This document shows positions 47,658 through 55,768 of a stretch of 64,000 nucleotides of DNA, piece by piece (position 1 is the stretch's first letter; every line of letters starts with the position of its first letter). A program made the translations under genes and the position numbers. This DNA comes from JBBPZA01 sp963797015 (GTDB lineage: Bacteria; Actinomycetota; Thermoleophilia; Solirubrobacterales; Solirubrobacteraceae). Under the pieces are notes generated by a model that had not been told where the DNA came from, ran no database searches, and saw nothing but the letters and a program-made list of their open reading frames with translations. The stretch covers positions 1 to 64,000 of the forward strand of contig CAWCNV010000002.1 of assembly GCA_963797015.1 (NCBI GenBank). Direction: 5' to 3'.

Positions 47658-48515
47658 GTGTCCTTCACCGAAACCGTCGCCCTCGGCGCGATCGCCGGGT
47701 TCACCATCTACCTGGGGCTGCCCGCCGGCCGCCTCCAGTTCCTGTCGGACCGCGCGCGCGTTGCGCTGGCGATGTTCGCGGTCGGGGTGCTCGCGTTCCT
47801 CTTCGTCGACGTCTTCGAGCACGCCTTCGAGATCGTCGAGGAGGCCGTGACGGCCTTCAAGGACGGCAAGGGAGGGCTCGGCGAGCCGCTGGCCTTCGCG
47901 GCCCTGCTCGGTGCCGGCTTCGCCGTGGGCACGGCGGGGCTGGCGACGCTCGAGCGCCGCATGCGCCCGCCCGCGCCCACCCCGCCACTGGCGGGCGGCG
48001 GCGTCGACGCCCTGACGGCCGACCACGCCGGACTGCTCACCGCCCACCAGCAGGCCGTCCGCGCTCACCGCCTGCGCACCGGCATGACGATCGCGGCGGC
48101 GATCGGGATGCACAACTTCGCCGAGGGCCTGGCGATCGGCGTGTCCGCCTCGGCCGGGGAGATCGGCCTGGCCACCGTGCTCATCATCGGCTTCGCACTG
48201 CACAACGCCACGGAGGGATTCGGCATCGTCGGCCCGCTCGGCGACGTGCGCCCGTCGTGGCGCTGGCTGGCCCTGGCCGGGCTCGTCGGCGGCGGGCCGA
48301 CGTTCGTGGGCGCGATGGTCGGCTACAACGTGTCCTCCGAGCCGCTGGAGCTCGCCTTCTACGCGGTCGCCGGCGGAGCGATCCTCTACGTCATCGGCGA
48401 GATCTGGAACGGCATGCGCCGCTACGGGCATCGCGAGCTGGGCCTGTGGCTGCTGACCGCGGGCTTCATGGTCGGTCTGCTCACCGACCTGGTTGTCGTC
48501 TACGGCGGCGCATGA
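47658..48515 (+). CDS. ZIP-family divalent metal transporter
   Basis: 285 aa from the GTG at 47658 with GGGAG 9 bp upstream. Eight membrane helices. The two metal-binding helices are clear: MTIAAAIGMHNFAEGLAIGV (HNFAEG, helix 4) and VLIIGFALHNATEGFGIVGP (HNATEG, helix 5). A loop between helices 3 and 4 is Pro/Ala rich rather than His rich. Also TLERRMRPP. The family imports or exports Zn, Fe or Mn. The DtxR-type box upstream and a terminator (48517-48546) directly after the stop make it a monocistronic, metal-regulated unit. Confidence 0.92.
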   Translation: MSFTETVALGAIAGFTIYLGLPAGRLQFLSDRARVALAMFAVGVLAFLFVDVFEHAFEIVEEAVTAFKDGKGGLGEPLAFAALLGAGFAVGTAGLATLERRMRPPAPTPPLAGGGVDALTADHAGLLTAHQQAVRAHRLRTGMTIAAAIGMHNFAEGLAIGVSASAGEIGLATVLIIGFALHNATEGFGIVGPLGDVRPSWRWLALAGLVGGGPTFVGAMVGYNVSSEPLELAFYAVAGGAILYVIGEIWNGMRRYGHRELGLWLLTAGFMVGLLTDLVVVYGGA

Positions 48516-48516
48516 T

Positions 48517-48546
48517 GGGGGCGCCCGGCCGCTCCGCCGGGCGCCC
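48517..48546. terminator. Bidirectional stem-loop terminator
   Basis: A perfect 12-bp stem GGGGCGCCCGGC/GCCGGGCGCCCC with 6-nt loop CGCTCC. It sits between the convergent ZIP gene (stop 48515) and ABC permease gene (stop 48573). Confidence 0.85.
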
Positions 48547-48572
48547 CGCTTCTGCGCGGACCTGCCGGGGGG

Positions 48573-51224
48573 CTACAGGTCGCGCAGCTCCTCGATCGCC
48601 GGGCGGCGCAGCGCGCGCAGTGTCGCCACCCCGGCCGCGGCCACGGCTACGACGATGAGGACGAGCATGCCGCCGAGGTAGGTCCACGGGACGGCAAGCA
48701 CGTCCGGCGGCGGGTCGAACACGCCGGTGAGGACCTTGACCAGCATCTCGGAGATCCCCACGGCGATCACCGTGCCCAGCAGCAGCCCTCCGCCGGTGAC
48801 GAAGGCCGACTCGCTCCACACGAACCCGCCGAGCTGGCGGCTGCGCGCGCCCAGCGCGCTGGCGATGGCGAACGTCCGCCGGCGTTCCTTGAAGCCGAGC
48901 CCGAGCGTCAGGCCCGACGCCGCCGCCGCGAGCACGAGCGCGAAGCCGAGCTCGACCTTGGTCAGCCCCGACAGCTCGACGGCCGTGAGGTTGGACCCGA
49001 TGACCTTGCGCTGGTTGACCAGGTCGGTCACCTGCGCCGATGTCCCGACCCGGGTGCGGATGCGCCCGGCGACCGTCCCCGGGCTGGTCCCGTCGGTCTG
49101 CACTAGGAACGCGCCGACGCTGTCGCTTCCCGTCGTCTTGGCCACGTAGCCGGCGTTGGCGACGAAGAACGAGTCCTTGGGGGCGGTGGGGAACTCCTTG
49201 GCGATGCCGATGTAGTGAAACGCCACGGTCTTGAACTGCTTGGTCCGGCTGTCCTGCAGGCGTAGGCGCAGCAGGTCGCCGGGGTGCAGCTGGAAGTCCT
49301 TGACCGTCTCGGCCGAGACGAGCACACCATCGGGGCGGGCGGCGAGCGACCGCATGAGCTGCTTGGCCGTCCCGCCCTGGAACCAGCCGTTCTGCAGCTT
49401 GCCGGCCGCACCGATCGTCTGCGGCCGCACGCCGTAGAGGTCCTGCAGGTCGGCGCCGACGTAGGCGAAGCGGTGCTGGAGCGGCTCGACGGTCTGCACG
49501 CCGGGCACCTTGGCCAGCCGCGCGGCGCCCTGCGGCCCGACGCGCACGCCGGGTGACTCGGTGACGGTGACGTCGGCGCCGTTGGACAGCCGCGCGTCGG
49601 CCTCGGCCTGCTGCTGGTAGGTGGAGTTGAACACGGCGGTTGAGCCTGCGAAGGCGGCCGTCAGCGCCACGAGCGTCACGGCGCGCGCGAGCAGCCGCCG
49701 CTGGCGTCCCATCGTGGCGGCGACGGTGGGCGACAGCTCGCCGGCCAGTGGCCGCAACAGCCGCGCCAGGGGCGTGCGGCCGCGGACGAGCACGAGGTCG
49801 GCGAGGCGATAGGCGAGCAGTCCGGAGCCGATCCACGCCAGGACCGGAGCGAGCAGGGCGTACCAGTTGACCGAGACCTGGGGCACGCCCTCGGGGGCGA
49901 GCACGAGCTGGTAGCCGTTCTTGGACGCCTGCCAGTACACGAGCGCCGAGCCCGCCAGCGCGGCGACGTCCAGGCCGTAGCGCGCCCACCAGGGCGCCCT
50001 GTCGCGCCGGCGCGCCATCTGCTGTCGCTGCCCGGCCACGGTCAGCGAGCGCGCGTCGCGCCACGCGGGCAGCGCGATCGATGCGGCGGCGATCCCGATG
50101 CCGGCGGCGGCCGCGCCGCCGGCCCACAGCGCCGCCGCGAGCGTCCCTGCGCCGAAGCTCGGGGTGCCGAACGCCGCGCTGCCGATGAGCAGCGCGCCCC
50201 CCAGGCCGGCGGCCACGCCGATTCCCCCGGCCAGCGCGGTCTCACCGAGCGCGACTCGCACCAGCTGGCGCGTCGATGCCCCGCGGGTGCGCAGCAGCGC
50301 GGCGTCGCGGCGGCGGCGCTCGCCGCCGGCGGAGGCGATCGACGCGGTGACCAGGCCGGCGAGGATCGCGCCGGGCACGCCGAGGAAGAGGAACAGCAGC
50401 TGTGCATACAGCGCGTCCTGGCGGGCCTTGTCCAGCGCGGTGCCGAGGTTGTCGCCGACCAGCCCCCTGCCCGCCAGGCGCGTCTCGAGGTTGCGCGCGG
50501 CGCCCGAGACCTGCGTGTAGGCCGCGCTCGGGCTGCCAGCGAGGCGGTGGGAGACCAGGGCGTGCACCTGGGTGGTGACCAGCGCCCCCGTCTCCACTCG
50601 CGAGAACAGGCCCTGGGGCAGCAAGACGACGTTGTCGGGGGGCGCCTGCGGTTGAGCGCCGACCGGGGCGCCGACCTGCTGGAAGAGCGAGTCGGCCGCC
50701 GGCAGGTCCACGACCCCGTCGACCCGCACGGGCGCCGACCCACCGCCGGGGCGCCCGATCGCGATCGTGTCGCCGGGCTTGGCGTGCAGGTTGGCGGCGG
50801 TCTGCTGGGCCAGCAGGACGCCCGTGCCGGCGCCCGACAGCGTGCGGAGTTGGCCGGGGAAGGCGTGGGCGTAGCCGTCGGGCAGTCCGAGCACCTTGCC
50901 CGGCCCGGTGCGCTGCGTCGACGCGCCGGTCGTCGCCGTCAGCCCGGTCGTGGTGGCAAACGACACCGGCAGCGCGCGCGTGACGCCGGGCTGGCGGCGG
51001 ACCGTGGCGAGCACGTCGCCGGGCTTGGCGCCGTTCTGGGCCTCGACCTGCCAGTCGACGGGCACGCGGCCGATGGCGCGCTGGGTCATCTTCGACGTGG
51101 TCGAGGACAGGAACGTGCCGATCGACGCCAGCAGGGCGACGCCGAGCGCGACGCCCAGGGCGGTGGACAGCAGGCGGGCGCGGCGGTGGGCGACCAGCCC
51201 GCGCAGCCAGGTCAGCGCGACCAT
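48573..51224 (-). CDS. ABC transporter permease, FtsX/MacB-like with two FtsX domains
   Basis: 883 aa from the ATG at 51224. N-terminal helix 15-37 (RLLSTALGVALGVALLASIG), a large extracytoplasmic domain, three helices (about 285-440) forming the first FtsX module (GERRRRDAALLRTRGASTRQ coupling motif), a linker with two helices, a second extracytoplasmic domain (about 560-740), and the second FtsX module with coupling motif GFKERRRTFAIASALGARSR and final helices to the stop. Overlaps the ATPase gene by 13 bp. Such permeases work by mechanotransmission: they extract lipoproteins, lipids or peptides, or sense antimicrobial peptides, rather than transport through a channel. Confidence 0.88.
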   Translation of the reverse strand: MVALTWLRGLVAHRRARLLSTALGVALGVALLASIGTFLSSTTSKMTQRAIGRVPVDWQVEAQNGAKPGDVLATVRRQPGVTRALPVSFATTTGLTATTGASTQRTGPGKVLGLPDGYAHAFPGQLRTLSGAGTGVLLAQQTAANLHAKPGDTIAIGRPGGGSAPVRVDGVVDLPAADSLFQQVGAPVGAQPQAPPDNVVLLPQGLFSRVETGALVTTQVHALVSHRLAGSPSAAYTQVSGAARNLETRLAGRGLVGDNLGTALDKARQDALYAQLLFLFLGVPGAILAGLVTASIASAGGERRRRDAALLRTRGASTRQLVRVALGETALAGGIGVAAGLGGALLIGSAAFGTPSFGAGTLAAALWAGGAAAAGIGIAAASIALPAWRDARSLTVAGQRQQMARRRDRAPWWARYGLDVAALAGSALVYWQASKNGYQLVLAPEGVPQVSVNWYALLAPVLAWIGSGLLAYRLADLVLVRGRTPLARLLRPLAGELSPTVAATMGRQRRLLARAVTLVALTAAFAGSTAVFNSTYQQQAEADARLSNGADVTVTESPGVRVGPQGAARLAKVPGVQTVEPLQHRFAYVGADLQDLYGVRPQTIGAAGKLQNGWFQGGTAKQLMRSLAARPDGVLVSAETVKDFQLHPGDLLRLRLQDSRTKQFKTVAFHYIGIAKEFPTAPKDSFFVANAGYVAKTTGSDSVGAFLVQTDGTSPGTVAGRIRTRVGTSAQVTDLVNQRKVIGSNLTAVELSGLTKVELGFALVLAAAASGLTLGLGFKERRRTFAIASALGARSRQLGGFVWSESAFVTGGGLLLGTVIAVGISEMLVKVLTGVFDPPPDVLAVPWTYLGGMLVLIVVAVAAAGVATLRALRRPAIEELRDL

Positions 51225-51904
51225 GCGTGCTCCTTCGGGGTCGATGGGATCAGGCGGCCGCTGTGCAGCTCCCAGCGTTCGGGGAGGCGCTCGGCCACGG
51301 CGGGGTCGTGGGTGGCGACGACCAGCGCGGCGCCGGAGTGCTCGGCGGCGGCCAGCAGCACGTCGACCACGGTCGCGCCGCTGGCTCGGTCGAGCTGGCC
51401 GGTGGGCTCGTCGGCGAGGATGAGCTCGGCGTCGCCTGCCAGCGCGCGCGCGACGGCCACGCGCTGTGCCTGGCCGCCGGAGATCTCCTCGGGCAGCTTG
51501 TCGCGCAGGTCCAAGAGCTCCAACAGCTCGAGCGCGGCGCGCGCTGCGAGGTGCGCGTCGCGGTCGGCCATGCCCGACAGGACGAGCGGCAGGGCGACGT
51601 TCTCCTCGACGGTCAGCGGCGGTAGGAGGCTGGGGCCCTGGAAGACGACGGCGACGCGGCCGGGGCGCAGGGCGTCGCGGCCGCCGATCGCCGGCCAGCT
51701 GACCTCGCCCGTCGTCGGCTCGTCGAGGCCGGCCATGAGGTGCAGCAGCGTCGACTTGCCCGAGCCGGAGGGTCCGACCAGCGCGATGCGCCCGGCGGGC
51801 GGCACCTCGCAGTCGGTGGGTTGCAGGGCGACGGTGGCGGCAGGCCCCTCGCTGTAGGTGCGGGCGGCGCCCACGCAGCGCACCAGCGGGTCGCCGGCAC
51901 TCAT
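51212..51904 (-). CDS. ABC transporter ATP-binding protein (LolD/MacB type)
   Basis: 230 aa. Walker A GPSGSGKSTLLHLMAGL, Q loop VAVVFQGPSLLPPLTVEENV, signature EEISGGQAQRVAVARAL, Walker B ELILADEPTGQLDR, H loop VVATHDPAVAERL. MacB/LolD-type spacing. Lies between the permease and a second ATPase gene; its start overlaps the stop of 51901-52566 by 4 bp. Confidence 0.92.
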   Translation of the reverse strand: MSAGDPLVRCVGAARTYSEGPAATVALQPTDCEVPPAGRIALVGPSGSGKSTLLHLMAGLDEPTTGEVSWPAIGGRDALRPGRVAVVFQGPSLLPPLTVEENVALPLVLSGMADRDAHLAARAALELLELLDLRDKLPEEISGGQAQRVAVARALAGDAELILADEPTGQLDRASGATVVDVLLAAAEHSGAALVVATHDPAVAERLPERWELHSGRLIPSTPKEHAWSR

Positions 51905-52566
51905 GCCTCGACCCTCCCGTCGCGCAGGCGGATCTCGCGATCGGCGACGGCGGCAACGCCGGGGGAGTGGGTGACTACGACCACGGCGGCGCCGCCGGCC
52001 GCGCGCTCGCGCAGCAGGTCGAGCACGCGCAGCGCGGTGACCTCGTCGAGCTCGCCGGTGGGCTCGTCGGCGAGCACGATCGGCGGGTCGTTGGCCAGCG
52101 CGGTGGCCAGGCCGGCGCGCGCAAGCTCGCCGCCCGACAGCTGCCCGGGACGGGCGTGCGCGCGATGCGCGATGCCGCAGCGCTCAAGGACCGTCGCGCG
52201 CCAGGCGCCGTCGGTCCTGCGGCCGCCGAGGCGTTGCGCCAGCGCGACGTTGTCGGCGATCGACAGGTGTCCGACCAGGTTGGCCTGCTGGTAGAGCACG
52301 CCCAGGCGCCGCGCGCGCACCGCGGCGCGCTCCTCCTCGGGGCGGCGCGACAGCCGCTCTCCGGCGACACGCACCATCCCGCCATCGGGCTCGTCGAGCC
52401 CGGCGAGGCAGGAAAGCAGCGTGGACTTGCCGGAGCCCGAGGGCCCGGTGACGGCGACGACCTCTCCCTCGACCACGGCGAGGGACACGCCTTGCAGGGC
52501 GAGGGTCTCGTCGTCGCCGGCATGGAAGAAGCGATACAGGCTCTCGGCCTCGAGGACGGCGGTCAT
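51901..52566 (-). CDS. ABC transporter ATP-binding protein, second in operon
   Basis: 221 aa from the ATG at 52566, which overlaps the lipoprotein stop (ATGA). Walker A GPSGSGKSTLLSCLAGL, Q loop LGVLYQQANLVGHLSIADNV, signature GQLSGGELARAGLATAL (E in place of Q after SGG), Walker B PIVLADEPTGELDEVTALRV, H loop VVVVTHSPGV. Two different ATPases for one permease suggest an asymmetric heterodimer on the two FtsX modules. Confidence 0.9.
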   Translation of the reverse strand: MTAVLEAESLYRFFHAGDDETLALQGVSLAVVEGEVVAVTGPSGSGKSTLLSCLAGLDEPDGGMVRVAGERLSRRPEEERAAVRARRLGVLYQQANLVGHLSIADNVALAQRLGGRRTDGAWRATVLERCGIAHRAHARPGQLSGGELARAGLATALANDPPIVLADEPTGELDEVTALRVLDLLRERAAGGAAVVVVTHSPGVAAVADREIRLRDGRVEA

Positions 52567-53162
52567 GTCGTCCACCGCACCGAGTCGGTGATGATCCGCC
52601 ACGGGTCGACGTTGTCGGCGCCCTTGGGGCCCGACAGCGTCAGCACCACGTCGCTGCCCTTGTGGAAGAAGACGTAGCGCTCGACCGCATCCTGGCCGGT
52701 CTTGCCCGTCACCGCGTTGGGCTTGGCGGCGGCAAGGTAGGTGATGCGCACGGCGGTGCCGGCCCTGCGGCCCACCGCGCTGACCGTGCCGGGCTGAAAG
52801 CCCCTGACCGTCCGGGCCAGCTTGGGCACCTCGGTCTGCCTGGCCTCGCGAACGGTCAGCGGCGCCTGCGCCGAGACCGCCTCGAAACGGATCGTGTTGA
52901 GCTTGTCGGTGAAGCTGACCGCGTGGCTCGACGTGCTCTGCGACCAGCCCTCGGGGACCCTCACGGTAAACCCGCCACGCGGCGAGGAGAACGGCACGTA
53001 GGCCTGGTTGTCGGGGATGTCACCGGCCGGATTGACCTCCGGGGCGTTGGGGTTGGCCGGCTTGGTCGAGCTCGTGCCGCCGGACGACGACCCGGCGCCG
53101 CAGCCGGCCGCGGCCAGCGCCAGGGCCGCCGCGCCGGCGGCGAGGACGGGACGGGTCTGCAT
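52563..53162 (-). CDS. Lipoprotein, first gene of ABC export operon
   Basis: 199 aa from the ATG at 53162. Signal peptide with lipobox ALAAAGCGAG, a Ser/Gly/Thr/Pro linker, then a domain with VPFSSPRGGFTVRVPEGWSQ, DKLNTIRFEAVSAQ and a closing EAVERYVFFHKGSDVVLTLSGP-like block. That pattern (strand, PEGW, strand, late hydrophobic strand before GADNVDPWRIITDSVRW) resembles the PsbP/LpqN-type lipoprotein fold. It leads the lipoprotein-ATPase-ATPase-permease operon, so it is a probable substrate-binding or envelope-contact subunit. Expression is probably controlled by the divergent two-component system. Confidence 0.8.
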   Translation of the reverse strand: MQTRPVLAAGAAALALAAAGCGAGSSSGGTSSTKPANPNAPEVNPAGDIPDNQAYVPFSSPRGGFTVRVPEGWSQSTSSHAVSFTDKLNTIRFEAVSAQAPLTVREARQTEVPKLARTVRGFQPGTVSAVGRRAGTAVRITYLAAAKPNAVTGKTGQDAVERYVFFHKGSDVVLTLSGPKGADNVDPWRIITDSVRWTT

Positions 53163-53214
53163 GGTGGCTCCTGTGGCGTTGTGGTCCATGACGGTCGCGA
53201 CCGTCGCAGGGCCG

Positions 53215-53258
53215 GGTCAACGCCGCGCCCACGCCAGGTCAACGCCGGGTCAAACCTG
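53215..53258. promoter_or_regulatory. Four tandem 11-mers between ABC operon and its two-component system
   Basis: Consecutive 11-mers GGTCAACGCCG, CGCCCACGCCA, GGTCAACGCCG (identical to the first), GGTCAAACCTG. An 11-bp phase is typical for OmpR/PhoB-type regulators. The array lies 53 bp from the lipoprotein start and 36 bp from the regulator start, so it can serve both directions. TACGCT (53284-53289) is a -10 six bp before the regulator ATG. Confidence 0.7.
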
Positions 53259-53293
53259 GCCGCGCACGCCCACGCGCGACGTACGCTGCTGGC

Positions 53294-53974
53294 ATGCCAT
53301 CGTCGGGGATCCTGGTCGTCGAGGACGACGAGGCCATCGCCTCGGGCCTCGTTCGCGTGCTGGGCACTCAGGGCTACGCCGTGCGCCGCCTGGCCCGGGG
53401 CCGGCCGGCGCTGGCCGCGGCCGGCGACGACATCGGCCTCGTCGTCCTCGACCTCGGCCTGCCCGACGTCGACGGCATCGACGTCTGCCGGCGCCTGCGC
53501 GGCGCCCGCCCGGACCTCGCCATCCTGATCCTCTCCGCGCGCGACCAGGAGCTCGACGTCGTCGCCGGCCTCGACGCCGGCGCCGACGACTACCTCGTCA
53601 AGCCGTTCCGCCTGTCCGAGCTCCTGGCCCGTGTCCGCGCCCACCTGCGCCGCGCGACCTCCTCCGAGCCGGCCGTCCCCAACGCGCCGCTGCGCGCAGG
53701 AGACCTCGCCGTCGACATAGCCGCCCGGCGTGCCTGGCGCGGCGACGAGGAGCTCGCGCTGAGGCCCAAGGAGTTCGACCTGCTCGCCCTGCTCGTCACC
53801 GAAGCGGGCCGCGCGGTGACGCGCGAGCGGATCATGCGCGAGGTCTGGGACACCGAGTGGATGGGCTCGACCAAGACGCTGGACACCCACGTCCTCAGCC
53901 TGCGCCAGAAGCTCGGCGACGCCGAGGCGATCACCACCCTGCGAGGCGTGGGGTACCGCTTCGAGGCCTCATGA
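53294..53974 (+). CDS. OmpR-family response regulator of the ABC operon
   Basis: 226 aa. Receiver: VVEDDEA, Asp53 in LVVLDLGLPDVDGID, S in ILSARDQE, K in YLVKPFRL. Winged helix: LRPKEFDLLALLV, recognition region MGSTKTLDTHVLSLRQKLGD, GVGYRFEAS. The ATG is 6 bp after a TACGCT hexamer, so the transcript is likely leaderless. The stop overlaps the kinase ATG (ATGA). The tandem 11-mers at 53215-53258 are its probable binding site. Confidence 0.94.
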   Translation: MPSSGILVVEDDEAIASGLVRVLGTQGYAVRRLARGRPALAAAGDDIGLVVLDLGLPDVDGIDVCRRLRGARPDLAILILSARDQELDVVAGLDAGADDYLVKPFRLSELLARVRAHLRRATSSEPAVPNAPLRAGDLAVDIAARRAWRGDEELALRPKEFDLLALLVTEAGRAVTRERIMREVWDTEWMGSTKTLDTHVLSLRQKLGDAEAITTLRGVGYRFEAS

Positions 53975-55266
53975 GGCGCCGGCTGGCCATCGCCATCGCA
54001 GCCGTGGCCGCGGTCGCGGTGGTGCTCTTCGCCGTGCCCCTCGCCGTGGTCCTGCAACGCGGCTACCGCGACGAGGACCTCCTGCGCCTCCAGCGCGACA
54101 CCGTGGCCGCCACGCGCCAGATCGACCTGGGCGCCCAGCCCGGCGACCCGGTGGAGCTCCCACGGACCGCAGACCAGCTGGCCGTCTACGACCTCGCGGG
54201 ACGACGCATCGCCGGCAGCGGACCGCCCGTCGCCGACCGCGTGGTGGGCGCCGCGCTGAGATCGACCCGCCCGTCCGAGCGCGCGCGCGATGGCCTGCTC
54301 GTGGTCGCCGTACCGCTGCTGTCCAACGAACGCATCACCGGCGCGGTCCGGGCGGCGCGCGCCGACACGGGCGCCACCCGGGACACGAGGCGGGCATGGC
54401 TCCTGCTCGGAGCGATCGCGGCCGCCCTCGTCGTCCTCGCGGTCATGGCGGCGCTGGTCCTCGGCCGCCGGCTCGCGGCGCCGCTCGAGCGCCTGGCCGA
54501 CGCGGCACGGCGGCTCGGCGACGGTGACTTCTCCGTGCGAGCGCCGCGCTCGGACGTCGGCGAGGTGGACGCCGTCGGCCGCGCGCTCGACACGACGGCC
54601 AGCCGACTCGACGAGCTCGTCACCCGCGAGCGAGCGTTCAGCGCCGACGCCTCGCACCAACTGCGCACCCCGCTCGCCGCGCTGCGCATCGAGCTCGAGT
54701 CGATTGAGCTGCGCGGCGATCCACCCCCCGAGCTGCGGGCGGCCCTCGCCCAGGTCGACCGCCTGCAGAGCACGATCGACACGCTGCTCGCCGTCGCCCG
54801 CGACGCACCGCGCCAGCCGCACGTCGCCGACCTCGCCGTCCTGCTCGACGACCTGGAAACGCGCTGGCGCGGCGCCCTGGCAGCGGACAGCCGACCGTTG
54901 CGCACGCGAATCCTTGCCGCCCACCCCGAGGTCTGGGCCGCACCGCGGGTGGTGGGCGAGATCCTCGACGTGCTGCTTGACAACGCCCGGCAACACGGCC
55001 GCGGCGAGGTCACGATCACCGCGCGCGACGCGGCGGGGTTGATCGCCATCGAGATCACCGACGACGGGCCGGGGTTCGCCCAGGACCCCGAGTACGCCTT
55101 CGAGCGCCGAGGCACCTCCGGCGATGGCCACGGCATCGGCCTCGCGCTCGCCAGGTCGCTGGCCAACGCCGAGGGAGGGCGGCTCGACGTCACCGACCGC
55201 GGGCCCCACCCGGTCATACGCCTGCTCCTGCCGCGCGCCGACGCCGATCCCGCCGGGCCGGGCTGA
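53971..55266 (+). CDS. Sensor histidine kinase of the ABC operon
   Basis: 431 aa. Membrane helices at 5-27 and about 140-165, a short sensor loop (about 110 residues, with AVYDLAGRRIAGSGPPVADR), HAMP, H box SADASHQLRTPLAALRIELE (Gln in place of Glu after the His), N box LLDNARQHGRGEVTI, G1 DDGPGFAQDPEYAFE, G2 GDGHGIGLALARSL. Complete. Together with the divergent FtsX-type ABC exporter this resembles Bce/antimicrobial-peptide-sensing modules in logic, though the sensor loop is larger than in BceS. Confidence 0.92.
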   Translation: MRRRLAIAIAAVAAVAVVLFAVPLAVVLQRGYRDEDLLRLQRDTVAATRQIDLGAQPGDPVELPRTADQLAVYDLAGRRIAGSGPPVADRVVGAALRSTRPSERARDGLLVVAVPLLSNERITGAVRAARADTGATRDTRRAWLLLGAIAAALVVLAVMAALVLGRRLAAPLERLADAARRLGDGDFSVRAPRSDVGEVDAVGRALDTTASRLDELVTRERAFSADASHQLRTPLAALRIELESIELRGDPPPELRAALAQVDRLQSTIDTLLAVARDAPRQPHVADLAVLLDDLETRWRGALAADSRPLRTRILAAHPEVWAAPRVVGEILDVLLDNARQHGRGEVTITARDAAGLIAIEITDDGPGFAQDPEYAFERRGTSGDGHGIGLALARSLANAEGGRLDVTDRGPHPVIRLLLPRADADPAGPG

Positions 55267-55335
55267 GCCAGCCCGCGCGCCGGGAGCTCGTGCGCCACCG
55301 GCGGCCGGCACCCTTCGCTGTTCACGGCAGCTTCC

Positions 55336-55551
55336 TCAGCGCCGGCCGGGGAGCGGGATCCGCGGCAGCCGCGGTCGCGCGCGCCACGCGCTCCTGGCTC
55401 GCTGCCCCAGAGTCGTCGGGCGCTGAGCGCGGCCAGGGTCCAGGTCCGCGCCGCACAGCGCGCAGCCGGCAGCGAACGGGCTGACGCGCTCACCGCAGCG
55501 AGGGCAGACGTGAGGACCCCGAGCGGGCACCACGTCACCTCGAGCGATCAC
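55336..55551 (-). CDS. Small zinc-ribbon protein
   Basis: 71 aa. Two knuckles, VCPRCGERVSPFAAGCALCG, make a compact CPxC-x11-CxxC zinc ribbon, followed by ADLDPGRAQRPTTLGQRARS and a basic Pro-rich tail. No other domain. Such stand-alone ribbons are common in this group, function unknown. It is convergent with the kinase and divergent from the next regulator. Confidence 0.65.
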   Translation of the reverse strand: MIARGDVVPARGPHVCPRCGERVSPFAAGCALCGADLDPGRAQRPTTLGQRARSAWRARPRLPRIPLPGRR

Positions 55552-55730
55552 GCGGCCGCGCGCGCGGGTTGGTGAGCGGCGAGCGGCTGCTGCGATGGGA
55601 GCGGAGGACGGTCATGCTGGCTGCGTTGTCTCTCGGTCGATGGAGGACGGTGATGGTCTCGCGTGCCGATGAGCGGCGGATGAAAGGCCGGCGGTCACGT
55701 GCGCGGCGACCAGGCACCATCCGCGAGGAC

Positions 55731-55752
55731 TCATCAGGCGCTCATGATCACG
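55731..55752 (+). promoter_or_regulatory. TGA-type 11-bp repeat upstream of orphan regulator
   Basis: TCATCAGGCGC then TCATGATCACG; the opposite strand reads TGAGCGCCTGATGA. It lies 17 bp from the ATG at 55769, so the regulator may control itself. Confidence 0.45.
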
Positions 55753-55768
55753 GTGCACACTGCCCGGC

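Noticed and set aside
51225..51956. N-terminal extension of the ABC permease frame through the ATPase gene
   Set aside because: The sequence in this stretch is the shadow of the ATPase gene; the permease's first membrane helix begins right after the ATG at 51224.
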